Positions 34,049 to 43,301 of a stretch of DNA of 64,000 nucleotides are shown here, piece by piece. Numbering within the stretch: the first letter of the stretch is position 1; every line of letters starts with the position of its first letter. The notes under the pieces were generated by a model, which had not been told where the DNA came from, made no database searches, and saw only the letters and a program-made list of their open reading frames with translations. The translations under genes were made by a program, and so were the position numbers. The DNA lies in the NCBI GenBank assembly GCA_965116625.1, contig OZ220717.1:2790001-2854000 (forward strand), in the 5' to 3' direction. Source of the stretch: VXNE01 sp965116625 (lineage in GTDB: Bacteria > Pseudomonadota > Gammaproteobacteria > Pseudomonadales > Azotimanducaceae).

Positions 34049-35503
34049 TCAGGAACCGGTCGGCGCCAGCAGCGACCGCGCGGCCTCGGCGACCCGCGCT
34101 CCGGCGCCCCTCCAGCCCGCGCGCGCATCGGCGCGCACGACCCGCAGGCCGGACCACACCCGCTCCGGGAGCGGTCCCGCCCAGAAGGGATCGCCCGGCG
34201 GCGCGACCACGACGATGGAGCGCCCCAGATGCGCATTGGCGAGCGCTTCGTCCGCCCCGAGGACCCACACTGCCGCGTCCTTGCGGCAGGCCGCGAGGGG
34301 CGTGGACGCCCGGATCGCCTGGGTCTCTTCCTCCGGCCAGTCGTGACCGATACCGAAACCACGACACAGCAGGGGCGCGATCCACAGACCGGCACCGCCG
34401 CCACGCCGGGGCGCGCTTACCGGCGGCAACATGTCGAGCAACGCGCCGTCGTCCAGCACCACCTGGGGAATCGTCCGGCTATCCGGCAGCGCGTTCCCGG
34501 CGAGGTCGAAGACCGCGACCTCCGCCGGCGTCCGCTGCGAGCCCTCGATCCAGGGCTGCCAGCGGTGGGGGTGGGTCCGCCAGACATGCACCGAGACCCC
34601 CTCGCGAAACACCGCATCGTCCGGCATGTCTTCCCTGACGACGCCACTCAGGAGACGGAGTGCCGCGGCAGCCGGCGCGCCGAGTGGTCCGGCTCGCTGC
34701 ATGAGCCGCGACGCCAGGGCCGCGTCTCCGGCAAGCACGGCCAGCTCCAGGCGGGCCGCCGCCATCCATGGGTTGTCCTCGGCCCCGAAGCGATCCCAGG
34801 CCTGGGCCGAGAGCCCCGCGGTCCAGGCGACGCGAGCCGCCGCCGGCATCATGTCTTCGGGTAGGTCCAATGCGTCTAGCAGGCCCCTGGCGAAGCCCTG
34901 CAGCTGCGCGAACTGTCCGCGCCGCGCCAGGATCGACGCCGCGACCACCGCCACGGCACCGGCCACTGACGGCTCCGGCAGAGGCGCCATGCCGCCGAGG
35001 AAGGGCTCGATGAAGCGAAACGCCGCCGCCGCCCGGCCATTGATCAACGCCGCGCGCGCACCGATCACCGCGGTCTGGACGTGCATGGGCAAGGCCGCCG
35101 CCGCCCGCTCCGCCCCGGCATGGTCTCCGAGCATGTGCCGCCGGCGCGCGAGCGCGAGGCTCGCGGCCGGCTCGCCCTCGTGGTGCAGCGCATCGAGGCG
35201 CTCGAGTCCGGCCCTGATCGCTCCCGCCGCCAGCAGCGCCTCGGCTTCGAGCAAACGCATGGCCGCATTTCCCGAGCGCCCGCCGCGAGCCGCCCGGAGG
35301 GCACCGACCGCGTTCCCCTCGGCGAGCTGTTTCCAGCCGTCCCCACCGCAGGCGCCCGCGAGCTGCAGGTCACCCCTGGCGACGGCCATCGCGGCGCGCC
35401 GGTCCGGCGGCGCTCCGGACCACGCATCGAGCAGCACATCTGTGCCGGGGGCGCATGCAGATCTCGCGCGACCGGCGTCTGCCAAGGCCTTGTCGATCAG
35501 CAC
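34049..35503 (-). CDS. helical-repeat protein of the T6SS island, function unknown
   Basis: A 484-residue protein from GTG 35503 with GGGAG 8 bases upstream. The first 300 residues are Ala/Leu-rich helices with TPR-like spacing (GNAAMRLLEAEALLAAGAIR, AALINGRAAAAFRFIEPFLG). The last 180 residues form an alpha/beta domain (VAVFDLAGNALPDSRTIPQV, GRSIVVVAPPGDPFWAGPLP). The end vaguely recalls TPR proteins with a glycosyltransferase-like C-terminus, but no motif proves that. It lies between DUF3540 and pentapeptide genes on one transcript, so a role in spike or effector handling is inferred from context only. Confidence 0.65.
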   Translation of the reverse strand: MLIDKALADAGRARSACAPGTDVLLDAWSGAPPDRRAAMAVARGDLQLAGACGGDGWKQLAEGNAVGALRAARGGRSGNAAMRLLEAEALLAAGAIRAGLERLDALHHEGEPAASLALARRRHMLGDHAGAERAAAALPMHVQTAVIGARAALINGRAAAAFRFIEPFLGGMAPLPEPSVAGAVAVVAASILARRGQFAQLQGFARGLLDALDLPEDMMPAAARVAWTAGLSAQAWDRFGAEDNPWMAAARLELAVLAGDAALASRLMQRAGPLGAPAAAALRLLSGVVREDMPDDAVFREGVSVHVWRTHPHRWQPWIEGSQRTPAEVAVFDLAGNALPDSRTIPQVVLDDGALLDMLPPVSAPRRGGGAGLWIAPLLCRGFGIGHDWPEEETQAIRASTPLAACRKDAAVWVLGADEALANAHLGRSIVVVAPPGDPFWAGPLPERVWSGLRVVRADARAGWRGAGARVAEAARSLLAPTGS

Positions 35504-35536
35504 CGGGGGCGACTCCCGCGCAAGTCTGATGGACCC

Positions 35537-36172
35537 CTAGTCGAACAGGAAGGTGCGGGCTCGCAGCCGCGCCTCGCGTGCCGTATTGGAGATCCAGGTT
35601 CCCGCACGTTGCAGAAATGTTTCCTCGATCGCGTCGTCGACCGTGTTCACCCTCCGGATGTCGGTGCCGATTTTGGCCACTCGTACCCGGGCGGTCTCGG
35701 TGCGCGTCTCCTCCACGGCGTGCCGGTTGCGGGTACTGGTGAGCAAGTCCTCGGCGACGATGTGCACCGCGCGCGCGGATATCCCGACGCGGGGCGCCTC
35801 GATCACGAGCGGGCCGGGGGCGGCGAGGAGTGCCGCCGCGTCGTCCGCCGTCCGCACGAGAACGCTCAGCACCCAGTTCCGGCCATCGTCCCCCGACCAG
35901 ATCAGGACGCGATCGCCGGGCGCCGGGCGCAACAGGCACGATGCGCCGAGGCGCGCCGTGCGTCCATCGGAGAGCGCTCCCGTGGCGCCCGTCCAGGCCG
36001 ACACGCTCGCCTCGCGAAGCGAGCCGCCGGCCGGCGCCTCGTCACTACCGCGAGCCAGCACGCGTTTCAGGATCGAAGCCGGATCGGCGACTCCATCCGT
36101 CCCTTCGGCCGTGGCCGGCCCGGGAATCCCCTGCGCCGCCCGAGCGGCGGCGGTCTGTTCTCTCCTGCTCAT
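35537..36172 (-). CDS. DUF3540-family T6SS accessory protein
   Basis: A 211-residue protein from ATG 36172; no strong ribosome-binding site is visible, and the frame extends upstream without coding character. A variable N-terminus (about 45 residues) is followed by a beta-rich core (ARLGASCLLRPAPGDRVLIW, GRNWVLSVLVRTADDAAALL, PRVGISARAVHIVAEDLLTS) and a C-terminal amphipathic segment (VDDAIEETFLQRAGTWISNT). This matches DUF3540, a family found beside DUF2169, pentapeptide and DUF4150 genes in T6SS loci. It is thought to be a structural adaptor; the exact function is not established. The gene is divergent from the plus-strand spike genes. Confidence 0.75.
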   Translation of the reverse strand: MSRREQTAAARAAQGIPGPATAEGTDGVADPASILKRVLARGSDEAPAGGSLREASVSAWTGATGALSDGRTARLGASCLLRPAPGDRVLIWSGDDGRNWVLSVLVRTADDAAALLAAPGPLVIEAPRVGISARAVHIVAEDLLTSTRNRHAVEETRTETARVRVAKIGTDIRRVNTVDDAIEETFLQRAGTWISNTAREARLRARTFLFD

Positions 36173-36426
36173 GTCTGCGCTAGTCCGTCGAACTGGTCTC
36201 TTAGACCACGGGAAGCGACACGGATTCCCCGTCGTCGGCACGTTTTTCGGAGGTGGCCGATCGGGCGAGGTTCGCCCCGGCGATGGACGATCCGGATCGG
36301 TAGCCTCCCGAGCGTCCAAGCACTCCTCGAACTTGATGAACCATTTGCGCCCGGTGTCACTCCAAATCAACAGAGACTGGACTCGGACTTGTGGCATGGA
36401 TCCCGGACAGCACGCAGGAGCGACAA

Positions 36427-36621
36427 ATGGCCGTCATCGTCGTTGAGTTTGCCGACATCCTTGGTGAGAGCGCTTCCGTGGGCGACGAGTTGGGCCGCGG
36501 GACGCTGTCACCGGTTTCGCCTGGAAGGTGGACCGCACTCGCCGGCCGTCTGGCTCGGTGTCGTTCCGCGTCGAAGCCCCCTGATTGCAGGCCCGGATCT
36601 CCATGGAGGCAAAGCGAGTGA
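36427..36621 (+). CDS. small ORF coupled to the VgrG-like gene
   Basis: A 64-codon frame from ATG 36427 with AGGAG 6 bases upstream, the best ribosome-binding site in this control region. It begins MAVIVVEFADILGESASVGD, which looks protein-like, but the second half (RCRSASKPPDCRPGSPWRQ) does not. From about 36510 another frame reads RFRLEGGPHSPAVWLGVVP, then RRSPLIAGPDLHGGK, which looks better. The gene may therefore be frameshifted. Its stop overlaps the GTG start of the VgrG-like gene (GTGA at 36618-36621), so it could act as a leader for coupled translation. Confidence 0.4.
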   Translation: MAVIVVEFADILGESASVGDELGRGTLSPVSPGRWTALAGRLARCRSASKPPDCRPGSPWRQSE

Positions 36622-38288
36622 CCAGCGACTCGCCGGACGGTACCCGCCTCGCCAGCGGCGTGGGCAGGGGCTACGTGGTGATCCTTGAGGTGCTGACTCC
36701 CTCGGATGCCGCGGGGAACTCACTGCCCGTCTCCGCTCTTCGGCTCGATGAGAGGTACGGCTCCGGGTGGGAAGGCCGGGCCGTGATCGCCTTTTCGTCG
36801 CGGAGCCCCATCACCGGGGGGGCGGCATTGGGTTTGGCGGGCGGAACAGGCATCAAGCCCGGGCACGGAGTGGCGGTGCATCTGGCGCTCGCCGGCACCG
36901 GCGGGGGCGACCCGCATCGGGGCCTCATCGTGCGTTCATGGCCCTGCATCGTCAGCAAGCTGGAGCCGTTCACGGGACTAAAGAGCGCGGGGTGCCATGT
37001 GGGACTCATCGATCCGGTCACCTTCCTGGTGCGCCGCCCCATCTGGGGCGCGTATCGGGCGTGCTCCGCGGGCATGATGATCGGCGGCGCCCTCTCGTCG
37101 GCTGCGGGAGGGAATGCAAAGCCCGCGCTCCAGCCGATCCTGCCGGGATTGCCGATCGTCAGGATCGTGGAGGACTACCGTGAGGATCTTGAGGAACTGC
37201 CCTATGCGATCGCCGCGGGCCAGCCGATGCGCGAGTGGCTGGACGCCTTCACGGGCCTGCTGGGCTTGCGAGTGGAAATGCGGGGCGTGATCGAGGACGC
37301 GAGCGTGGAGGTGAAGCTATCGGATCGGAAACCGAGCGGGCGGCCGTTGTGCATGACTTTCGGCCCCTCTTCCACGACTTCCAAAAACATCGGGGGATCG
37401 GGCCCGTTGCTCGTGACCGGATACACGGCCCGGCCCGGCATGAACGCACGAGGGGGGGTGCTGGACGATCCGGCGCATGGAGAGTTCACCCCCTTCGGGC
37501 GGCGGGGGGCGATCGAACGGATCTTCTCGGAGCCCGAGGTCGGTCTGGACGAGGCGGCCCGGCGACTCGGGTTCCCCCTGGTCGGCGCTTTCGCCGAGAT
37601 GCTGGCCGCAGATGTCATATCGCGCCAGCCCGGCTTTCGTCCCGGACGAACGATCAGGTTGTCCGGCGGAGACATCCGCGGACTGGATAACTGGCAACTG
37701 GCGAGAGTGGCCCATCGGGTCGACGCCGGCCGGTACGAGAACCGCGCGACGATGATTCGCGGGGACGTGGCATGGCACCCGCCGCCGCCGCCCCCCCGGG
37801 CGCCGTTGTTCGTCTCGGGAACTATCGACGGCGGGACCGGGCTGCTCACCCATGAGCCGGTGCCCCGCGACCGTCTCGGACGGATTCCGGTCACCTTTCC
37901 CTTCGTGCCGACCGCGCTCGGCGACGAAGACAGTGACGAAGGTGTCTTTGAGGGCGATCCGAAAGCCTCCGCCGAGTTCGACACGGAGGTGGCGCAACAA
38001 CGTTGGCCTCCGCGGATTCCGTTGACGATCATCGAGCCGATGGCGGGAAGCCTGCACGGCTTCATTCCGGCCCACCGTCACCGCGATACTTGCCGCGTGG
38101 TGGTGCACGATCCGTTCCGGGCCGAGATCGTCGGCTTCCAGTACCGTGCCGACCGACGGATCAACGCCGGGATCGCGGAGGCGACCGCGGGCCTGGTGGT
38201 TGAGCATGACTACTCCAGATCTTGGTCGGGGTGGGTTTTCCGGTCGACCGACGATTTGGAATCGGCGCAGGACAGGCAGGACAGCTGA
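36618..38288 (+). CDS. VgrG-like spike protein 1
   Basis: A 556-residue protein from GTG 36618 (GGAGG about 8 bases upstream; ATG 36603 is the alternative). The first 400 residues resemble the gp27-like hub: LVRRPIWGAYRACSAGMMIG, ALQPILPGLPIVRIVEDYRE, PYAIAAGQPMREWLDAFTGL. Residues 415-540 are a gp5-type OB fold: RDRLGRIPVTFPF, WPPRIPLTIIEPMAGSLHGF, AHRHRDTCRVVVHDPFRAEI, VGFQYRADRRIN. The protein stops about 30 residues later, with no C-terminal beta-helix needle and no effector extension. It is very divergent from textbook VgrG but clearly paralogous to the protein at 41601. It should trimerise at the tip of the Hcp tube. Confidence 0.75.
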   Translation: MTSDSPDGTRLASGVGRGYVVILEVLTPSDAAGNSLPVSALRLDERYGSGWEGRAVIAFSSRSPITGGAALGLAGGTGIKPGHGVAVHLALAGTGGGDPHRGLIVRSWPCIVSKLEPFTGLKSAGCHVGLIDPVTFLVRRPIWGAYRACSAGMMIGGALSSAAGGNAKPALQPILPGLPIVRIVEDYREDLEELPYAIAAGQPMREWLDAFTGLLGLRVEMRGVIEDASVEVKLSDRKPSGRPLCMTFGPSSTTSKNIGGSGPLLVTGYTARPGMNARGGVLDDPAHGEFTPFGRRGAIERIFSEPEVGLDEAARRLGFPLVGAFAEMLAADVISRQPGFRPGRTIRLSGGDIRGLDNWQLARVAHRVDAGRYENRATMIRGDVAWHPPPPPPRAPLFVSGTIDGGTGLLTHEPVPRDRLGRIPVTFPFVPTALGDEDSDEGVFEGDPKASAEFDTEVAQQRWPPRIPLTIIEPMAGSLHGFIPAHRHRDTCRVVVHDPFRAEIVGFQYRADRRINAGIAEATAGLVVEHDYSRSWSGWVFRSTDDLESAQDRQDS

Positions 38289-38383
38289 TGATGGCTCCCC
38301 GCGGAAGACGTGACCTATCGGCATCCCTTCGTTCGGAAGGGGTGCCCGACGGGATACGGGAGTTGACGCGGAGGGGTGGGTGA
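38288..38383 (+). CDS. 31-codon ORF linking VgrG-like 1 to the large effector
   Basis: ATG 38288 shares its A with the stop of the VgrG-like gene. The frame MMAPRGRRDLSASLRSEG, then VPDGIRELTRRGG ends in a TGA whose A is the first base of the next gene's ATG (38383). Both junctions thus have the form TGATG, ideal for re-initiating ribosomes. GGAGGGG for the downstream gene lies inside it. The peptide resembles nothing known; it may serve only to couple translation. Confidence 0.3.
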   Translation: MMAPRGRRDLSASLRSEGVPDGIRELTRRGG

Positions 38384-41300
38384 TGGCCGACGGCGGCGGC
38401 TTCATCGAGAAGGACACGCTCGAGGTCCGCGCGGAGACTCTCATCATCCGGTCTGCCGGCACCGCGGAGCGCGGGGGAGACTCCGACCGTCTCGAGATCG
38501 GCAATACGGCAGCGCTCGACGTGGTCGCCGGACAAGAATCGCTCGATGCCGAGGGGCTGTTCAAGGAACGGATCGGGGGCTCGGCCAGCACGCAGGCGTC
38601 GCATTGGAAAACGACCGTGAAGGGTCGTCTGAAAGTGTCCGGCCGCACGGAGAACACAATGCTCGGCGGCGCGATGGCGGACACGCAAGCCGGTGGGGTG
38701 CTCCTCGCGGCGGGAATGAGCGATGACCTGGTGATCGGTGGCGGGGCGCGGGCGACGGGGCCCGCGGACATCTGGCTGGCCGGTCTGATCGGTATGGAGG
38801 AGAAGATCGGCACTGCGGCGGCCGACGGCGTGTTCATGGAGGGCTACCGCACCCTGTTTGAGCGCGAGTACGGCTCGGGGACGCACGTGACCGGGACCGC
38901 AGTTTTCTCGGGCGCGCTGCATGTGACGGCTAGGGCGGGGTTCCGCCCGATGATCAAGGTACTGCGCGGGATCCGGAATCTCACCCCGGGCGGCGGGGGC
39001 GGAGGTGGGAGTGGAGGTGGATCGGCTACCCCTCCGCCGGCCTCGCCGCCCGCGCCGTCGGGCGGCGCCGCCACCGGATTGCTCGGCACGTTCCGCAGCG
39101 TCTCGGATGCGGAGGATGCCGACGATCTGCCGCGCTTCTCCGAGCGCTTCGCGCACGCCGAGGATCTCGCGAACGCCACCGAGACGGCCAACGCCCGGGA
39201 TGCCCGCACCGCGTCGTGGCTTGAGGATCTGCAAGTTCTCCGGCGCGCATCCGAACAGAACGATACCGAAGAGGCGGCGGCCATCCTGCGCCGCCTGCGC
39301 GGCGACGACACCGCCGCCTTGCCGAGACCGACGTATACCGACTTCAACGCCCGCTACTACCTCTCGATGGACGCCGACGGATGCTACGTGCTGCTTGAGG
39401 ACGCGGGAGGCCCATATCGGCTTGCGGAGGGACCGGACGGAAGCCGCCGCGTGATCCAGGATCCGGAGGCCGAGTTCACCGGCGCGAAGGACCTCAGCGG
39501 ATACGACATCGAGGCGAGTCCTGGGGGCCGGTACCGGCTGGTCAACCCGAACGCGTCGGATTCCGATCCGGCGCACTGGCTGCGCAGCGTCGGCTTCGGC
39601 GAAGGCGTCGACGACACGGGACACTCCTCCCGCATCGACGGAGACGCGCCGCACCGCCTCGGCGATGCCGCCGATCCGGGCCATGCCCGGAGCCCCGGTC
39701 TCCACCCTGAACCGGGGCCTCTCGATGGTCCCGGCGCCGGTGACTTCCGCGCTGGCCCCATCGCGACCGTCGAAACGGTCGACCAGCGTTGCTACGTGGT
39801 GCCTCAGCAGGGCGGCGACCTCACCCGCTATCCGGTCGGGCCGTCCTCGGGCGCCGACGAGGCGAACCAGGGACAGGTCTACGCCGCCGTGATCCAGGAT
39901 CCGACACCGAATCAAGGGGGCACGACGCCTCTTGTGGAGCCGGTCGACGACGACCCGTCGCGTGTCCTTCTCGACATCGAGGTCGAGCAGATCGATCTGG
40001 AGGGCGCGGGCGGCGGGCGAGACCTCCCATCTCCGGGCGGGCTGTCCGACAGCGCCGGAGATGGCGCCAGCCCAGGCATGCGGTTCGGCGATGAAGGCCC
40101 CAGGTGGGAAGAACCCGATCTGCCGCCGGCGCGCCCCGACGCTCGGGACGACGCGCCCGGCCACGCCGACTTGCCGTCCGCAGACATGCTCCGCGGACTG
40201 CCCGACGACCGCCCGAGCCAGCCCTCCGAGCCACCGGCCGTCAGCCGCTTCCACGGGGGCGGGGGCGAGCGGGTCGAGGCTCCTCCCCCGGCGACGCCGG
40301 CCGGCGAGGGCGCCGGCCACCGCCTGTCGGCGCGCACAGACACGACCGGCGCCATCCAGCGGATCAGGCAGGAGATCGCCTTGCAGACCGAGGAGATCCG
40401 GCGCGTGCGGGACGGCGGCGGCACGGCCGATGTCCTGCGTCACCTGGAGGCCGAGCGCGAAGCCCGCCAGTTAGCGCTGAGCGAAATGCAGGCCGGCCGC
40501 GACCCGCGCCCGGCGTTGCGCACGCAAGCGGCCGAGGCCCCGGAGCCGCACCGGACGGAAGCCTTCACCGACCTCGTCGACTACTTCGGCGGCGCGGGTC
40601 AGTTCTCCCCGGATGGTACGTCGCCCACGACCGGGGGGCTCCACGGCCGGATCCCGTCTGCCCTGGACACGAGCGAGCTGATCGCAGGCTGGCGGGAGCA
40701 GGTCGGCGCCCTCAGCGAAACGGTGGACGCTCTGGACCCGCGCACTGCGGCCGAGATCAAGCGCGCCGAAGCGCTCTCCGACACCGAGTTGTGGATGGGC
40801 CGCGCGATCGTCTTGGTTGCGAACCGCCAGGATCCGAGCGACGTGCTCCTGCGCCAAGCCTCCGATCTGGAGGCCCGCACCTTCGCCGACGGGACCACCG
40901 GCGCGGGCGAGGCTTCCATGCTGCGCGCGATGGCGAACGAGTACCAGGGTCTCCTCGAGGAGTTGCTCGCGAGCTTCCCCGTCGCTCCGCTGCAGCTCGA
41001 CGAGGTCGAGACGCTGCCCGGCAGCTCGCTGCGGAGCCTCGACGACGGCGCCGGCGCCGTCGAGCCGCCCCCGCTCGATTCCGATCGGGATGCCGCGCTC
41101 AAGAACGCGCGTGACAACCTCGGTGACGACATTTACGACGCTTTCGGTGCGTCCAGCCCAAGACGTGACACGCCAGCTGCCGATCCGGGATCCGAACTCG
41201 AGCGACACCCGATCCGGGAGGACTATTGGGGAATGCGGCAGGACGTCTCGCCGCCCGCGCCGAATTCGAGCGACGACGTGGCGGGCGCCGCCACCGATCC

Positions 41301-41604
41301 GGTGCGCGTGCCGAGGCGGGGCGAACATGGCGAATCGATGTCGGATTCCCGCCACGTTCTCGATGGCATGGAGGCAGGACTCGACGACAACGCACGCACA
41401 CCGTCGCCGACCTCCGATCGCTACCGGCTCTCCGCGGAGACGGTCGACAAGGCCACCGTCCGCATTAGTACGGACGATCAGGCGGTCGACGCTATCCGGT
41501 TGCTCGGCATAGAGGACTTCGAGGAATTCTTCGGCATCGGCGAAAGCTCGGAAGGTGCCATGCCCGCGCCCACGGAGCGGCGAAAAGGCGGGGAAGTTCG
41601 GTGA
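38383..41604 (+). CDS. 1073-residue modular protein, putative T6SS effector
   Basis: From ATG 38383 with GGAGG upstream. Residues 1-200 are short turn-rich beta repeats (DTLEVRAETLIIRSAGTAE, GGVLLAAGMSDDLVIGGGAR, GPADIWLAGLIGMEEKIGTA, TAVFSGALHVTARAGF) like the needle that normally ends VgrG, and similar to the proteins at 45841 and 46505. A Gly/Ser/Pro linker (about 203-232) separates them from an 840-residue acidic, Asp/Pro/Gly-rich region with one coiled-coil-like helix (IQRIRQEIALQTEEIRRVRD). No nuclease, lipase, ADP-ribosyltransferase or other toxin motif is recognisable. Its place between two VgrG-like genes supports export on the spike. Its stop overlaps the start of the next gene. Confidence 0.65.
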   Translation: MADGGGFIEKDTLEVRAETLIIRSAGTAERGGDSDRLEIGNTAALDVVAGQESLDAEGLFKERIGGSASTQASHWKTTVKGRLKVSGRTENTMLGGAMADTQAGGVLLAAGMSDDLVIGGGARATGPADIWLAGLIGMEEKIGTAAADGVFMEGYRTLFEREYGSGTHVTGTAVFSGALHVTARAGFRPMIKVLRGIRNLTPGGGGGGGSGGGSATPPPASPPAPSGGAATGLLGTFRSVSDAEDADDLPRFSERFAHAEDLANATETANARDARTASWLEDLQVLRRASEQNDTEEAAAILRRLRGDDTAALPRPTYTDFNARYYLSMDADGCYVLLEDAGGPYRLAEGPDGSRRVIQDPEAEFTGAKDLSGYDIEASPGGRYRLVNPNASDSDPAHWLRSVGFGEGVDDTGHSSRIDGDAPHRLGDAADPGHARSPGLHPEPGPLDGPGAGDFRAGPIATVETVDQRCYVVPQQGGDLTRYPVGPSSGADEANQGQVYAAVIQDPTPNQGGTTPLVEPVDDDPSRVLLDIEVEQIDLEGAGGGRDLPSPGGLSDSAGDGASPGMRFGDEGPRWEEPDLPPARPDARDDAPGHADLPSADMLRGLPDDRPSQPSEPPAVSRFHGGGGERVEAPPPATPAGEGAGHRLSARTDTTGAIQRIRQEIALQTEEIRRVRDGGGTADVLRHLEAEREARQLALSEMQAGRDPRPALRTQAAEAPEPHRTEAFTDLVDYFGGAGQFSPDGTSPTTGGLHGRIPSALDTSELIAGWREQVGALSETVDALDPRTAAEIKRAEALSDTELWMGRAIVLVANRQDPSDVLLRQASDLEARTFADGTTGAGEASMLRAMANEYQGLLEELLASFPVAPLQLDEVETLPGSSLRSLDDGAGAVEPPPLDSDRDAALKNARDNLGDDIYDAFGASSPRRDTPAADPGSELERHPIREDYWGMRQDVSPPAPNSSDDVAGAATDPVRVPRRGEHGESMSDSRHVLDGMEAGLDDNARTPSPTSDRYRLSAETVDKATVRISTDDQAVDAIRLLGIEDFEEFFGIGESSEGAMPAPTERRKGGEVR

Positions 41605-43250
41605 ACGTACACGTGACGCTCCAGCGCATCTGCTCGCAGGCGTCGGTGCCGGCGGACGATGTGGAAGTCCACGAGAGTCGCGCCGGCGGCTGGTGGGGCC
41701 ACGCGCGCTTCATCCCGTGGCTCTCCGCCGAGCGCAGGATCTCCGCGAGGCAGGCGAAGGCCGCGGCGTTCGACATCGCGCTGGATTCCGGCCTCGTCCC
41801 GGGCAAGTCGGTCGAGATTCGCCTGGCGATCGAGACCGCGGGCACGGAGAAGGCCCGTGCCCTCCTGCGCATCTGGCCGTCGGTGATCACGAGCGTGAAC
41901 GCCGACGTCGGCACCGGGAACTGCGATGTCTTCTTCTGCGACCCGTTGACCTATTGGGCACGCAGTCAGATTTGGGGCGCTTACCGGAACTGTTCCCCGG
42001 GCGAGATGCTCGGCGGCGCGATGTCCCTGGCGGCGGGGGGAGACGGCAGGCCGACGCTTACGCCGGCACTGCCCGGGATGCCCGTCGTGCGCATCTCCCA
42101 GTACCTGCGCGCCGCGCTGGAGCGGGTACCCTACGCTATCGCCGCCGGTCAGGCCCTCGTGCCGTGGACCGGCGACGTGCTGGGACGGCTCGGTGTTCGC
42201 ATCGAGATGCTCGGCTATCCCGGGGGACAGGTCGCGGTCGCGCTGCGCGATACGGCGCCGAGCGGGGCGCCGGTCGAGATGACGCTCGACTCCGGCGAGG
42301 CTAGCGCCATGAACGCCGCGGCCGTGGCTTCATGCACCTATCCGGGCCGTTCCGCCCGCGCCACGGTGCTTGACGACCCGGGGTTCCCGGCCACCGGGCC
42401 CATCGGCGGACCCGGGGCGGTCGAGACCGTGTCCAGCATCGCGCAGATCGATCTGTCGGAAAGTGAGCTCGTGGCCGGTTTCGCGCAGCAAAAGATCGAC
42501 CTCGGGCGCTCGAGGATGCTGGTGAAGACGCGGCGCACGGGTTTCGTGCCCGGTCGCCTGGTGCAGTTCACCAACTGCTCCGTCGGCGGGGAGACGCTCT
42601 GGCAGACGGGCGGCACGACGCATTTCTTCTCGACCGGTCGCTTCTCGGCAAGCAAACCCTCGGCCGTCACCCGCGGCGTCTACGCCAACTACGTCGTGCT
42701 CGAATCGGGCAGATTGCCATGGCGGCCTCCGGCCCCGCCGGACGACGGGCCGGTCGTCGTCTCGGGCGTCGTGGACGACGGCGCCTCCGACGAGGGCGCC
42801 ACGGTGGCCCGCGATCGTCTTGGCCGGATTCCGATCCGCTTCTGCTTCCTGCCGGAACTTCCCGGCGCGCCGGCGGTCGGGGAAACTCTCCCGGCTGAAG
42901 GCGTCGGCGCCGCCGGAGAGGATGGCGGCTCGCTGGGGGAAGCATGGCCGCCCCGGATTCCGCTGTTCGTGGTCGAGCCGATGGCGGGGGGCGTCCACGG
43001 ATTCGTGGCTGCCCACCGCAGCGGCGACGTCTGCCGGATCCTGATTCGGAACCCGATGTACGCAGAGATACTCGGCTTCGGTCGATACGATCACCAGCGC
43101 ATCGGCCAGGACATGGCCGGCATCTCGACCGGCGTGATCGTGCGGAAAGGGGCCGACGATCGGTGGTCCGGGATACTGTTTCTCTCCGAGCAGGACCAGG
43201 GGCCGACGCGGGCGGCGTCGGGGGCAGAAGGGGAGGACGATGAACGCTGA
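41601..43250 (+). CDS. VgrG-like spike protein 2
   Basis: A 549-residue protein from GTG 41601 (GTGA overlap with the upstream stop). It is a paralogue of the protein at 36618: SQIWGAYRNCSPGEMLGGAM, LPGMPVVRISQYLRAALERV, PYAIAAGQALVPWTGDVLGR in the hub, then the OB fold with RDRLGRIPIRFCFLPEL, WPPRIPLFVVEPMAGGVHGF, AHRSGDVCRILIRNPMYAEI, LGFGRYDHQRIGQDM. Like its sister, it ends soon after the OB fold. It has an extra N-terminal 90 residues (NVHVTLQRICSQASVPADDV) that complete the first hub barrel. Two different VgrG-like subunits could form mixed trimers or serve different cargoes. Confidence 0.78.
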   Translation: MNVHVTLQRICSQASVPADDVEVHESRAGGWWGHARFIPWLSAERRISARQAKAAAFDIALDSGLVPGKSVEIRLAIETAGTEKARALLRIWPSVITSVNADVGTGNCDVFFCDPLTYWARSQIWGAYRNCSPGEMLGGAMSLAAGGDGRPTLTPALPGMPVVRISQYLRAALERVPYAIAAGQALVPWTGDVLGRLGVRIEMLGYPGGQVAVALRDTAPSGAPVEMTLDSGEASAMNAAAVASCTYPGRSARATVLDDPGFPATGPIGGPGAVETVSSIAQIDLSESELVAGFAQQKIDLGRSRMLVKTRRTGFVPGRLVQFTNCSVGGETLWQTGGTTHFFSTGRFSASKPSAVTRGVYANYVVLESGRLPWRPPAPPDDGPVVVSGVVDDGASDEGATVARDRLGRIPIRFCFLPELPGAPAVGETLPAEGVGAAGEDGGSLGEAWPPRIPLFVVEPMAGGVHGFVAAHRSGDVCRILIRNPMYAEILGFGRYDHQRIGQDMAGISTGVIVRKGADDRWSGILFLSEQDQGPTRAASGAEGEDDER

Positions 43251-43301
43251 CCATCGACGCTCGGAAGTGAGACGCCCGCTTCCGCCAGGCGGCCCGTAGC
43301 C

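Noticed and set aside
43240..43300. A 19-codon ORF bridging VgrG-like 2 and the DUF2169 fusion, with GAGG upstream.
   Set aside because: Too short to distinguish from chance; it lacks the precise double overlap seen at 38288-38383.
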